A DNA stretch of 64,000 bases, taken from NCBI GenBank assembly GCA_040544425.1, contig JBEONO010000005.1, forward strand, positions 1-64,000, in the 5' to 3' direction. Position 1 is the stretch's first letter, and each line of letters starts with the position of its first letter. This document shows, piece after piece, positions 35,370 through 44,310 of this stretch. Below the pieces are notes generated by a model, which saw only the letters and a list, made by a program, of their open reading frames with translations, did no database searches and had not been told where the DNA came from. Made by a program: the position numbers and the translations under genes. Source of the DNA: Solimicrobium sp040544425 (GTDB lineage Bacteria > Pseudomonadota > Gammaproteobacteria > Burkholderiales > Burkholderiaceae_D).

Positions 35370-35477
35370 TCGTAGGCACACAACGTACTGTTCACCAGGA
35401 TGAGCAACCGGGCTGAAAGGGCCAGATATGGCAGCCATTTTACCGAGCGTGAAACAGCTGGAATCTGAATTGTCTGA

Positions 35478-36620
35478 CTAGGCTTGATGATCGTTGGCGG
35501 CAGGCAGCAGGCGATTGATCTGCTCTTGCGTCAAGCCAATCGACTGCAAAATTTCAACGCTGTGCTCGCCACATCCGGGGACTTTGCTGCGTGCCTGTGA
35601 TGGGGTGCCTGAAAACCGCGGTGCCGGTGCGGCCTGCAAAATACCATCGTGCTCGCTGTAGATCTGACGTGCCTGAATATGCGGATGCGCCATGGCCTGT
35701 TTGGGATTCAACAGCGGGGCAAAGCAGGCATCGCTGCCCTCCAGCAGCGTGATCCAATACTGGCGCGGCTGTTGCATAAAAATTTGCTCGAGGCGCGTTC
35801 GCAAAATTGGCCACTGGCCGGGTTCATAGGGAGATTTGAAATCGGCGTCATCGGCCAGTCCCAGTTTTTCAAAAAGTAATTTACCAAATTGCGGCTCCAG
35901 CGCGCCGATGCTCACGTAACAGCCATCGGCACACAGATAACTGCCGTACCAGTGCGGCCCGTCCAGCAGTCCCCTGCCTCGCTCAAAGGGCTGATATCCC
36001 GCTGCATTGGCCGACAACAAAAGATTCATCAGATTGGCACTGCCATCGACGATGGCGGCATCCACCACCTGACCAGCACCGCCCTGTTTGGCATGCAGGA
36101 TGCCCGCCACAATGCCCAAGGCCAGATACAGGGCCCCGCCGCCCAGATCACCAACCAGAGTCGGCGGTGCAGTCGGCACGGTGCCCGGCGCGCCGGAAAA
36201 CCATAAGGCTCCGGAGAGCGCTATATAGTTGATATCGTGCCCGGCGGTGTTCGCCAGCGGACCGTCCTGGCCCCAGCCGGTCATGCGGCCGTACACCAGA
36301 CGCGGATTGGCCTGCAGGCACACGTCGGGCCCCAGTCCCAGTCGTTCCATCACCCCGGGGCGCATGCCCTCGATCAATGCGTCTGCGTCGCCAACTAAAC
36401 GTAGTACCGCTTCAATCGCGTCGGGGTCTTTCAAACCAAGCGCCACTGAGCGTTTGCCGCGATTGACGATCGCGTGCTTACCCATTTCCAGCATGCCTTT
36501 ACTGTTCGGGCGTTCGATCAAAATCACTTCGGCACCCATATCGGCCAGCAGCATGCCGCAAAACGGGCCGGGCCCGATGCCAGCGATTTCAATAACACGA
36601 ATACCATCAAGAACACCCAT
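35478..36620 (-). CDS. alpha-methylacyl-CoA racemase (CaiB/BaiF family)
   Basis: The 380-residue protein has the CaiB/BaiF fold with the racemase signature: GRMTGWGQDGPLANTAGHDI (His128) and TLVGDLGGGA (Asp158), matching the catalytic His and Asp of AMACR/MCR. It inverts 2-methylacyl-CoA esters so that branched acids enter beta-oxidation. It is the last gene of a minus-strand operon with a thiolase and an acyl-CoA dehydrogenase. Confidence 0.9.
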   Translation of the reverse strand: MGVLDGIRVIEIAGIGPGPFCGMLLADMGAEVILIERPNSKGMLEMGKHAIVNRGKRSVALGLKDPDAIEAVLRLVGDADALIEGMRPGVMERLGLGPDVCLQANPRLVYGRMTGWGQDGPLANTAGHDINYIALSGALWFSGAPGTVPTAPPTLVGDLGGGALYLALGIVAGILHAKQGGAGQVVDAAIVDGSANLMNLLLSANAAGYQPFERGRGLLDGPHWYGSYLCADGCYVSIGALEPQFGKLLFEKLGLADDADFKSPYEPGQWPILRTRLEQIFMQQPRQYWITLLEGSDACFAPLLNPKQAMAHPHIQARQIYSEHDGILQAAPAPRFSGTPSQARSKVPGCGEHSVEILQSIGLTQEQINRLLPAANDHQA

Positions 36621-36635
36621 GAGTTTCCTTTGTGC

Positions 36636-37778
36636 CTACAACGATCTGGCGATAATTTCTTTCATGATTTCATTCGCACCGCCATAGATACGCTGCACCC
36701 GTGCATCCGCATACATTTGCGTGATCGGGTATTCGAGCATGTAGCCATAGCCGCCAAACAATTGCAGACAGCGGTCGACCACACTGCACTGCAGATCAGT
36801 GATCCAGTATTTGGCCATTGAAGCACTCACCGTGTCGAGATTGCCGGCGATCAGCTGCACTATGCAGTGATCAATAAACACGCGCGCGACCATCGCTTCG
36901 GTCTTCACTTCCGCCAGCACAAAGCGCGTGTTTTGCATCTCAATCAGCGGCTTGCCAAACACCATCCGTTCTCTGGTGTGGGCAACGGTCAAGGCCAGCG
37001 CGCGTTCAATCGTGGCCACCCCGGCGACGGCAACGATGGCGCGTTCATACGGCAGTTCCGTCATCAGCTGAATAAACCCGGCACCGGCCACGCCACCCAA
37101 TACATTGGCTGCCGGGATGCGCACATTATCAAAGAACAGCTCGCAGGTATCCTGGCCTTTCTGGCCCAGCTTTTCAAGGATGCGGCCACGACGATAGCCG
37201 GGCAGGTCTTTGGTTTCCACCAGCATCAGCGAGGTCCCCTTGGCACCTTTGGCCGGATCGGTCTTGGCTACCAGTAAAACCAGATCCGCCATATAGCCGT
37301 TGGAGATAAAGGTTTTTGATCCATTGATGACGTACTCCTCGCCATCCAGCACAGCAGACGTGCGGATGCCCTGCAGATCGGATCCGGCACCGGGCTCGGT
37401 CATCGCGATCGCGGCAATCATCGTGCCACTGGCCAGCAGAGGAAGATACTTCAGCTTTTGCGGTTCGGTACCCTGATTCAAAATATAGTGCGCGACGATT
37501 GCATGCACATGCAAACCAAAGCAGGCATCACCGGCACTCGAGAGTTCTTCAAACACCACGCACTGATGGGCAAAGGTTCCGCCCGAGCCACCGTACTGGT
37601 CTGAAATATCCGCCAGCAGCAGGCCCATCTCGCCGCCCTTGGTCCAGATCTCACGGTCGACATGCTGTTGCCGTTGCCATTTATCCTGATGCGGAACAAT
37701 TTCAGCTGCGACAAAGCGCCGCACCGCATCGCGAAAACCTTCCAGTTCGGGGTTCATCCAGGGTGAGTGATAAGTCAT
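36636..37778 (-). CDS. acyl-CoA dehydrogenase
   Basis: The 380-residue protein has all usual parts: IAMTEPGAGSDLQGIRTSA (FAD/substrate loop), TFISNGYMADLVLLVAKT, ERMVFGKPL, QLFGGYGYMLEYPI and the end RIYGGANEIMKEII. The position of the base fits the short/medium-chain group with Glu in the helix near the C-terminus (GANEI). It forms the 2,3-double bond in acyl-CoA. Middle gene of the operon. Confidence 0.93.
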   Translation of the reverse strand: MTYHSPWMNPELEGFRDAVRRFVAAEIVPHQDKWQRQQHVDREIWTKGGEMGLLLADISDQYGGSGGTFAHQCVVFEELSSAGDACFGLHVHAIVAHYILNQGTEPQKLKYLPLLASGTMIAAIAMTEPGAGSDLQGIRTSAVLDGEEYVINGSKTFISNGYMADLVLLVAKTDPAKGAKGTSLMLVETKDLPGYRRGRILEKLGQKGQDTCELFFDNVRIPAANVLGGVAGAGFIQLMTELPYERAIVAVAGVATIERALALTVAHTRERMVFGKPLIEMQNTRFVLAEVKTEAMVARVFIDHCIVQLIAGNLDTVSASMAKYWITDLQCSVVDRCLQLFGGYGYMLEYPITQMYADARVQRIYGGANEIMKEIIARSL

Positions 37779-37799
37779 GTTGTGTCTCCATATTTTTAT

Positions 37800-38984
37800 T
37801 TAATTTTTTTGATACAGGGTGACCACGCAGGCGCCGCCCAAACCAAGATTGTGCTGCAAGGCGAGGCGCGCTCCGGCGACAGTGCGCGCACCGGCATTGC
37901 CGCGTAGTTGCTGGGTCAGTTCGAAACACTGTGCCAGTCCGGTAGCGCCGAGCGGATGGCCTTTGGACAGCAGGCCGCCAGACGGATTGGTGACTACCCG
38001 TCCGCCATACGTGTTGTCGCCGTCATTGATAAATTTTTCTGCGCCACCTTCCGGGCACAGGCCCAAGGCTTCGTAGCTGATCAATTCATTGTGCGCAAAG
38101 CAGTCGTGCATTTCGACGACATCGATATCGTCAGGGCCGATTCCGGCGGCCTGATACACCTGATTGGCAGCGGCCTGACTCATGTCATAGCCGACCACGC
38201 GCATCATGTCCTTGCCGTCGAACGTGCTGGCACGGTCCGTGGTCATGGCCTGAGCCACAATTTGCACCGCGCTATTCAGATTATGTTTTTTTGCATACTG
38301 TTCGGACACCAGCACTGCCGCTGCTGCGCCACAGGTTGGCGGACACGCCATCAGGCGCGTCATGACGCCCGGCCAGATCATCGGCGCGTCCATCACTTCT
38401 TCGGTGCTGACGATTTTTCTGAACAGCGCCATCGGATTGTTCGCCGCATGCCTACTCGCCTTGGCGCGGATTTTGGCGAAGGTCTCTAGTTTGGTGCCAT
38501 ATTTGTGCATATGACTCAACCCGGCTCCGCCAAAATAACGCAGGGCGAACGGTACCTCGCTGTTGGCGACCAATTGATTGGTCAGCTCGTCAAAGCGCTC
38601 GAACGGCGATGGTCGGTCCTGGAACATGGTGGTCAGCGCACCGGGGCTCATCTGTTCAAATCCCAACACCAGCACGCACTCGGCACTGCCGCTGGCAATC
38701 GCCTGGCGCGCCAGGTACAGCGCGGTGGAACCGGTGGAGCAATTATTGTTGACGTTGAAGATGGGGATGCCGGTCAGGCCAACTTCATACAAGGCTTTCT
38801 GGCCGCTGGTGGAGTCGCCATAGACGTAACCGACATAGGCTTGTTCGATGGCGTCGTAACTGAGCCCAGCATCCTGCAATGCCAACCGGGCCGCCTCCGA
38901 CCCCATTCGATCATACGATGCGCCTGAACCGGGCTTGACAAAGGGAATCATGCCAACACCGGTGACAATTACTTTTTGAGTCAT
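37800..38984 (-). CDS. thiolase-family protein (SCP2/lipid-transfer type)
   Basis: The 394-residue protein has the reactive Cys in NVNNNCSTGSTALYLARQ (Cys82), a His in EMHDCFAHNELI and the C-terminal GHPLGATGLAQ and NLGLGGACVVTLY. The HDCFA pattern is that of SCP2-type thiolases, which cleave 3-oxoacyl-CoA, often branched or sterol side chains. It is the first gene of the operon and has a spaced promoter region upstream. Confidence 0.92.
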   Translation of the reverse strand: MTQKVIVTGVGMIPFVKPGSGASYDRMGSEAARLALQDAGLSYDAIEQAYVGYVYGDSTSGQKALYEVGLTGIPIFNVNNNCSTGSTALYLARQAIASGSAECVLVLGFEQMSPGALTTMFQDRPSPFERFDELTNQLVANSEVPFALRYFGGAGLSHMHKYGTKLETFAKIRAKASRHAANNPMALFRKIVSTEEVMDAPMIWPGVMTRLMACPPTCGAAAAVLVSEQYAKKHNLNSAVQIVAQAMTTDRASTFDGKDMMRVVGYDMSQAAANQVYQAAGIGPDDIDVVEMHDCFAHNELISYEALGLCPEGGAEKFINDGDNTYGGRVVTNPSGGLLSKGHPLGATGLAQCFELTQQLRGNAGARTVAGARLALQHNLGLGGACVVTLYQKN

Positions 38985-39219
38985 GGTCTTTCCTTCTGTG
39001 GGCTGCTAAATCTGCGGCTGACTTCGGCTGATGTTAGCCCATTTCCGGGATAATCTTACTAGACGCTGCTTACTAATGAGTGAGTTTGTGCCAGGATAGC
39101 CATGGCAAACAAACAAGCAAATAAATGCCTGAAGCAAACTATTGTGCGCTAACACACAGACGACGGGCGCACTACTCCGTACGATAGCGGTAACGAATCA
39201 AACTTTTTAAGGAAACGCT

Positions 39220-39420
39220 ATGAAGTGGGCCGGCATGTATCTCATTGGATTTATTGTTTTGGTTGGCGGCATTCTGGCGGCGCTCTGGAAATTGGGTCTG
39301 CTGGCCATGATCGGCGCGACCTGGACTGCCATCGGGATCGTCATTGTCCTTGGCATCGGGATTATGGTTGCGGTATCGCAAAGCGGAAACAAAGAAAGCA
39401 TTGATATCAGTCAAAAATAA
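39220..39420 (+). CDS. small two-helix membrane protein
   Basis: The 66-residue protein has two hydrophobic segments (about 5-25 and 28-50) separated by a short GLLAMIGATW turn and a polar tail (SQSGNKESIDISQK). AAGGAAACGCT is its ribosome site. It looks like the small stress-induced membrane proteins common in this group. Possible weak relatives of the stress palindrome lie upstream near 39144 and 39178, each with mismatches. Confidence 0.7.
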   Translation: MKWAGMYLIGFIVLVGGILAALWKLGLLAMIGATWTAIGIVIVLGIGIMVAVSQSGNKESIDISQK

Positions 39421-39506
39421 ATAAAAAGAAAATAAGACAGCACTTCGTCCCAATCAAATCATCATTTCGTCCAGCGCACTGCAAACGAAATCAGCCTGGA
39501 GCATCC

Positions 39507-41090
39507 ATGTTAACTAAATTCGTCCATTCGTTTGTGATTCTGCTGGCGCTCTGCCTGGGCGGTTGCAGCACCTTTCCGCCCGGCGCCAATTACCCGAGAA
39601 CCGCTTCGACAGCAATGGCGCATCCGGAAAACACGCAGCTGGCGCAGACGTTTTCTGCTGCAGCTAACGCCAACACAGGCAAATCCGGATTTCGCGTCAT
39701 TCAGGTTGGTGCCGACGGTTTCTTGATGCGCATGCAAATGATCAAGGCCGCTGAAAAAACCATCGACCTGCAATACTATATTTTTCATGGCGACAATACT
39801 GGTCGCTTATTGACAGCGGCCATCTTGAGCGCTGCCGACCGCGGTGTGCGCGTGCGCATTCTGATTGATGATGGTGAAACCGAAAACGGCGACGAGCAGA
39901 TTGCTTTGATTGAAGCGCATCCCTCGATTGAAATTCGTATCTTCAATCCCTTCGCCTATCGCGGCCACGTGCAATTTTTTCGGGCTGGCGAATACCTGTT
40001 AAATAACAGTCGGCTTGACTACCGGATGCACAACAAAATGCTGGTCATCGATAACTCGATCGCGCTGATCGGCGGCCGGAATATCGGCGACCAATATTTT
40101 CAGGTTGATCCAGACTCCCAGTTTGCCGATGACGACCTGTTCTCCACTGGCCCGATTACCCACCAGATGTCCGGCATCTTCGACGAGTTCTGGAACAACA
40201 GCCGCTCCATCCCCTCCAAGGCGCTCGACAGCGCCCCGCATAATGCAACAGAACTGGTCGATCATCGCCATGAGTTGAACGAAGAGCGAGTCCAGATGAA
40301 AGCCGACGGGATTGATTACGTCAAACGCATCACCAGCGGCGAACCATTTCAGGGCATCGTCTCGGGCCGTCTGCCGCTGGTGTGGGCGCATGCCCAGCTG
40401 GTCAGCGACAGCCCGGACAAAAAACAGGTTGAAGACGGCAGCATGGTCGGCAAACTGATGCATATCGACGTGGCCAAAGCAACCAGTGGCGTGCAGTCGG
40501 AACTGTTGATGGTTACCCCGTATTTCATTCCCGGCAAAGTCGGCATGAAGTTGTTTCAGGATCTGCGCCAACGCGATGTGCATATCCGCATTTTGACGAA
40601 TTCACTTGAATCTTCGACCGAATCACTGGCCCAGGCTGGCTATATGCCTTATCGCAAGCCGTTGCTGGAACAAGGGGTGGAATTATATGAAATCTGTTCG
40701 CTGCTGAAAAATAACAAGGGCAGCGGTCAGACCGCCAAGATGTCCAGCCACGGCAATTTTTCCCTGCACGGAAAACTGTTTGTCATGGACCGTCAGCGCC
40801 TGTTCATCGGATCAATGAATTTCGATCAGCGCTCGATGCATCTGAATACTGAAATCGGCCTGATCGTTGACAGCCCGGAACTGGCGCAACAGGTTGCGGT
40901 GCGTTTTGAAGCCATGGTCCAACCCGGCAATGCGTATCACGTGACACTTGATCCAGACAGTAAACGCCTGATCTGGCATACCGAAATCAATGGCCTGGCT
41001 GTGGATACGGATGTCGAACCTGCGCGTTCAGACTGGCAACGATTCAAAACACAATTCTTGTCACATCTGCCTTTGGACAGTGAATTGTGA
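39507..41090 (+). CDS. phospholipase D/cardiolipin-synthase-like lipoprotein
   Basis: The 527-residue protein has a lipobox (LCLGGC) and two HKD motifs: HNKMLVIDNSIALIGGRN and HGKLFVMDRQRLFIGSMN, each with the Asn of the HxKx4Dx6GSxN pattern. It is a periplasmic phosphatidyl transferase or hydrolase, probably membrane-bound via lipid, similar to ClsC-like or Ymdc-like proteins. The last 23 bp including its stop region recur at 41849-41871 beyond the FitAB pair. Confidence 0.9.
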   Translation: MLTKFVHSFVILLALCLGGCSTFPPGANYPRTASTAMAHPENTQLAQTFSAAANANTGKSGFRVIQVGADGFLMRMQMIKAAEKTIDLQYYIFHGDNTGRLLTAAILSAADRGVRVRILIDDGETENGDEQIALIEAHPSIEIRIFNPFAYRGHVQFFRAGEYLLNNSRLDYRMHNKMLVIDNSIALIGGRNIGDQYFQVDPDSQFADDDLFSTGPITHQMSGIFDEFWNNSRSIPSKALDSAPHNATELVDHRHELNEERVQMKADGIDYVKRITSGEPFQGIVSGRLPLVWAHAQLVSDSPDKKQVEDGSMVGKLMHIDVAKATSGVQSELLMVTPYFIPGKVGMKLFQDLRQRDVHIRILTNSLESSTESLAQAGYMPYRKPLLEQGVELYEICSLLKNNKGSGQTAKMSSHGNFSLHGKLFVMDRQRLFIGSMNFDQRSMHLNTEIGLIVDSPELAQQVAVRFEAMVQPGNAYHVTLDPDSKRLIWHTEINGLAVDTDVEPARSDWQRFKTQFLSHLPLDSEL

Positions 41091-41091
41091 T
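41069..41091 (+). repeat. direct repeat, left copy at 3' end of PLD gene
   Basis: GCCTTTGGACAGTGAATTG plus TGAT matches 41849-41871 at 21 of 23 positions. It spans the PLD stop codon. The FitAB-type toxin-antitoxin pair lies exactly between the two copies. Confidence 0.7.
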
Positions 41092-41102
41092 CACTAAAAA
41101 AC

Positions 41103-41522
41103 CTAATAAACCTCCCAGGGATTAATGACGACAATCTTGGCGGCCTCATAGGGAGCTGTGTCCCGTGACGCCAAGATGAACCCTCGCGAAGCTGCGATTG
41201 CGGCGATATAGCCATCTGCCATAGGAAATCCCATACCTGCGACCTTGGCGGTTACCGCCAGCTCGGCATAGCACCGCGCTGCATCGGCATCGAAGGGGAG
41301 CACTCGATTCCTGAACAAGCCGATCAGACCGTCAAGGGTCTGAGTCAACCTTTCCTTGCGCTTTCCGGCTGGGAGCACCCCGATGCCAAACAGCAGTTCA
41401 GCAAACGTCACGCTGGACAGATACAGTGTTTCGGCGGCTTGATTATTCAACCAGGCCCGCACCGCCGGGTGAGCCTCGGGTTTCATCGCCTCGGAAACGA
41501 CGTTCGTATCGAGAACGATCAT
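41103..41522 (-). CDS. FitB/VapC-type PIN toxin
   Basis: The 139-residue protein has MIVLDTNVVSEAMKPEAH, an internal Glu in SSVTFAELLFGIGVLP, and the acidic end MADGYIAAIAASRGFILASRD, all typical of the FitB branch of PIN ribonucleases. Its start overlaps the antitoxin stop by 4 bp. It appears intact. Confidence 0.92.
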   Translation of the reverse strand: MIVLDTNVVSEAMKPEAHPAVRAWLNNQAAETLYLSSVTFAELLFGIGVLPAGKRKERLTQTLDGLIGLFRNRVLPFDADAARCYAELAVTAKVAGMGFPMADGYIAAIAASRGFILASRDTAPYEAAKIVVINPWEVY

Positions 41523-41773
41523 TCAAACCTCAACGGCTCGGCTGGTGTCTTGTCCCTCACTTGCTCAAAAACTTCAAAGTCCTCGTTCGTCAGGCCAATC
41601 TTGCTGCCTAACGCCGCGAGGGCATCCCCCAATCGAACGCGTGTCTCCGGCTTGACCGCGATCGCCAGTATTTCGCGGACTTCAGCCTCGGTGCTGCGTC
41701 CGTGTTGCGCTGCTCGCACCCGCAATGCGCGGTGCACATCGTCAGGCAGATTACGTACTGTTAGCATTGCCAT
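41519..41773 (-). CDS. FitA-type ribbon-helix-helix antitoxin
   Basis: The start at 41773 follows GGAGTGAAGAC. The 84-residue protein opens with an RHH domain (LTVRNLPDDVHRALRVRAAQ, HGRSTEAEVREIL) and a C-terminal toxin-binding tail. It is the partner of the PIN toxin and likely an autorepressor; TA-rich text before its start (TATTAATGAATGCA) may hold the operator. Confidence 0.92.
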   Translation of the reverse strand: MAMLTVRNLPDDVHRALRVRAAQHGRSTEAEVREILAIAVKPETRVRLGDALAALGSKIGLTNEDFEVFEQVRDKTPAEPLRFE

Positions 41774-41848
41774 GTCTTCACTCCATATAAATGCATTCAA
41801 TGCCGTCATAATATATTAATGAATGCAAAATCGCAAGACTGGGATTTC

Positions 41849-41871
41849 GCCTATGGACTGTGAATTGTGAT
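41849..41871 (+). repeat. direct repeat, right copy after FitAB
   Basis: GCCTATGGACTGTGAATTG plus TGAT repeats the PLD gene end. The layout suggests that the toxin-antitoxin pair was inserted with duplication of the gene end, or that a tandem copy of the gene was mostly deleted. Confidence 0.7.
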
Positions 41872-41891
41872 TGCAAAAAATAAATAGAAAC

Positions 41892-41915
41892 GTACGCGAG
41901 CGAACAGATCTGTTC
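41892..41915 (+). promoter_or_regulatory. stress-type palindrome, copy 5, plus GAACAGATCTGTTC
   Basis: GTACG-CGAG-CGAAC at 41892-41905 fits GTNCG-N4-CGNAC; it overlaps a perfect 14-bp palindrome GAACAGATCTGTTC at 41902-41915. It lies 96 bp upstream of the CsbD start at 42001. Confidence 0.5.
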
Positions 41916-42000
41916 CCGGTCCCGATTTACTATGAAGTCCTGTGCTGCCAATAACCAGGCAGACATGGATTTCATTCACCATTCATCACCGAGGAAAATT

Positions 42001-42186
42001 ATGAACAAGGATCAAGTCAAAGGCGCAGCAAAAGACATCGGCGGCAAAGTGCAAGAGGAAGTCGGTAAACTGGTTGGCAGCAAAGACCAGCAAATCAAAG
42101 GCATCCAGAATCAGGTTGCCGGTAAAGTGCAGGAATCGGTTGGCGACTTGAAAGAAGCCGTCAATAATTTGGGCAAAACCAAATAG
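42001..42186 (+). CDS. CsbD-like stress protein
   Basis: The start at 42001 has GAGGAAAATT upstream. The 61-residue protein is a typical CsbD member: MNKDQVKGAAKDIGGKVQEE, then GKLVGSKDQQIKG and a second KVQESVGDLKE helix. Function is unknown in detail; these are general stress proteins. The upstream palindrome fits that. Confidence 0.93.
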   Translation: MNKDQVKGAAKDIGGKVQEEVGKLVGSKDQQIKGIQNQVAGKVQESVGDLKEAVNNLGKTK

Positions 42187-42427
42187 AAACAGGTATCTAC
42201 CACCCGGCTATCCCAGTCACGGCGGCCACGCGGGCATTGCCCGAATCTGGTCATTCCGGGTGCAAACTTCAGTCAGTCATGCAATCGGCCCGTTACGGGC
42301 TGATATCCCCAATCTCCCCGGCAAGCGCACTAATCACCCTCCCCATTTAAGTCGTTGCTATAATGAGCGCGCTTTTCAAGCCGCCGATAGCTCGGCCAGC
42401 CCACTGCAATGCCCATCAGGAATAGAC

Positions 42428-42988
42428 ATGAGTAAATACAAACGGCTGATTCTGGTCATTCTGTTTCTGCTGCTGTTGCTGCTGATCTCTGAACTGACCG
42501 GCCTGCGCGATCACTTCAGTTTGAAGCTGGTACACGACAAGCTGGCCAATAATCTGGTCACCGGCATTCTGATTTTTATTGCCCTGTTCGTGATCGGCAA
42601 CCTCATTCATATTCCCGGCCTGCTGTTTCTCGCCGCTGCGGTGCTGGCGCTTGGAAGGGTGAACGGGGGCATCGCCACCTATATCGCTGCAACCATCTCG
42701 TGCGCCGTCACTTTCCTGATCATTCAATATCTTGGCGGCGCTGCCCTGCGTCAAATCAATAACAAAATCGCAATCAAATTACTGGACCATCTGGATGCGC
42801 GTCCGGTCCGCAATATCGTCTTGCTGCGCACCCTGTTTCAAACCCTGCCCGCACTCAACTACACGCTGGCCCTGTCTGGGGTCAGCTTTCGCAGCTATAT
42901 GATTGGCACGATTCTTGGCCTGCCACTGCCCCTCGCTTTATATTGTCTTTTTTTCTCACAACTTGCAAAAAGTTTCAGTCTTGGTTAG
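42428..42988 (+). CDS. VTT/TVP38-TMEM64-type membrane protein
   Basis: The start at 42428 has AGGAAT upstream. The 186-residue protein has five to six hydrophobic segments with the family core FVIGNLIHIPGLLFLAAAVLA, a re-entrant-like LRTLFQTLPALNYTLALSGV and FRSYMIGTILGLPLP. VTT proteins include lipid scramblase-like and polyamine-related DedA relatives. A role in lipid movement is possible but not shown. Confidence 0.85.
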   Translation: MSKYKRLILVILFLLLLLLISELTGLRDHFSLKLVHDKLANNLVTGILIFIALFVIGNLIHIPGLLFLAAAVLALGRVNGGIATYIAATISCAVTFLIIQYLGGAALRQINNKIAIKLLDHLDARPVRNIVLLRTLFQTLPALNYTLALSGVSFRSYMIGTILGLPLPLALYCLFFSQLAKSFSLG

Positions 42989-43170
42989 GCAAACCGCCTG
43001 ATTTCTCCTATGATTTAAAACGTTTCAGAACCCCGATAATTTAATTTTAAAAATTATTGTAAGGATCGGAACGGTGTCACGACTACTAATTGCCAAGTCC
43101 ACATTGCGAGCCAACTGGATCGGAAACATGGCTTTTTTTGGCAATCCAACTAACTAACTAGGAGTAGTAC

Positions 43171-43428
43171 ATGAATAACATGAAATCAGGCATCGCCATC
43201 GCTACAGCTGCAGCAGCATTTTTCGCTTTCGGCGGCACTTTCTCAGTCGCTCAGGCTGCAGACGCACCGGCAGCAGTACATTGCGCCGGAATCAACAGCT
43301 GCAAAGGTACTTCAGACTGCAAATCGGCCAGCAACGAGTGCAAAGGCCAAAACAAGTGCAAGGGCATGGGTTGGGTCAGCAAAACTGCTGCTGAATGTTC
43401 AGCTGCAAAAGGCACAGTCGTTAAGTAA
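43171..43428 (+). CDS. bufA: bufferin-type precursor peptide (DUF2282)
   Basis: The 85-residue precursor has a Sec signal peptide (about 1-29, SVAQA-A) and a Cys-rich mature part with six Cys (38, 44, 50, 57, 63, 76) in NSCKGTSDCKSASNECKGQN and KCKGMGWV. This is the DUF2282 pattern. Such precursors are modified on Cys by the DUF692/MNIO enzyme encoded next and then exported to bind copper. GGAGTAGTAC gives the ribosome site. Cys and Lys-Gly spacing are intact. Confidence 0.88.
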   Translation: MNNMKSGIAIATAAAAFFAFGGTFSVAQAADAPAAVHCAGINSCKGTSDCKSASNECKGQNKCKGMGWVSKTAAECSAAKGTVVK

Positions 43429-43479
43429 TCAGATTGTGATTCGGCACCGGTCAGTCCGGTGCCAATACTCTCAACTATC

Positions 43480-44310
43480 ATGACAAAAATAGACGGCTTC
43501 GGCCTCGGGCTAAGACCCGTCCACTATCCCGACTTTCTGGAACATAAGCCACAGGTAGACTGGCTGGAGATCATCTCTGAAAATTATATGATTCCGGGCG
43601 GTAAACCCCTGCATTTTCTGGACACGATACGGCGCGACTATCCCATGGTGATGCATGGCGTGTCGATGTCGATCGGCAGCACCGATCCCCTGAACATGGA
43701 CTATCTGCGCGAATTGAAAACCTTGATTCAGCGCGTTCAGCCTGGCTGGGTATCCGACCATTTATGCTGGACCGGTGTCGACCACGCGAATCTGCACGAT
43801 CTGCTGCCGATGCCACTCACCGAGGCCGCACTGGTTCATCTGGTTGATCGCATTCATCAGGTCCAGGATTTTCTGGGCCGGCAAATTGCGCTGGAAAACG
43901 CCTCCACTTACGTAGCATTCAATGCCGACGAAATGCCCGAATGGGAATTCGTCGCCGAACTGGCCCGGCGCGCCGACTGCAAACTGCTGCTCGACGTAAA
44001 TAATGTGCACGTCAGCGCGGTCAATCACGGCTTTGACGCGCGTCGTTATATCGACGCGATGCCAGCGGAGCGCATCGTGCAGATTCATCTGGCCGGTCAT
44101 GAAGACCATGGTGATTACATCATCGACACCCATGACCATCCGATCGCTGCACCGGTGTTCGATCTGTATCGCTATACGCTGGAACAGCTGGGCTGGATCC
44201 CCACCATGATCGAGCGCGATGACAATATCCCGCCGCTTGCCGAACTGATGGCCGAACTCGATCAGGTCAAACAGATTGCCGGCTCGGTGTTAAACCGGGA
44301 ACTGGCATGA
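43480..44310 (+). CDS. bufB: DUF692/MNIO multinuclear iron oxidase
   Basis: The start is taken at 43480 (ATG); a GTG at 43459 is an alternative. The 276-residue protein is a full MNIO TIM barrel: GLGLRPVHYPDFL, DWLEIISENYM, VMHGVSMSIGS, VSDHLCWTG, LENASTYVAF, LLLDVNNVHVSAVNHG and QIHLAGHEDHGDYI, carrying the His/Glu/Asp iron ligands. It turns precursor cysteines into thiooxazole-type groups. It acts on the bufferin precursor 51 bp upstream. Confidence 0.93.
   Translation: MTKIDGFGLGLRPVHYPDFLEHKPQVDWLEIISENYMIPGGKPLHFLDTIRRDYPMVMHGVSMSIGSTDPLNMDYLRELKTLIQRVQPGWVSDHLCWTGVDHANLHDLLPMPLTEAALVHLVDRIHQVQDFLGRQIALENASTYVAFNADEMPEWEFVAELARRADCKLLLDVNNVHVSAVNHGFDARRYIDAMPAERIVQIHLAGHEDHGDYIIDTHDHPIAAPVFDLYRYTLEQLGWIPTMIERDDNIPPLAELMAELDQVKQIAGSVLNRELA

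Noticed and set aside
39144..39191. Possible further copies of the stress palindrome upstream of 39220
   Set aside because: GTGCGCTAACACAC and GTACGATAGCGGTA each break the CGNAC half; kept only as a weak remark.
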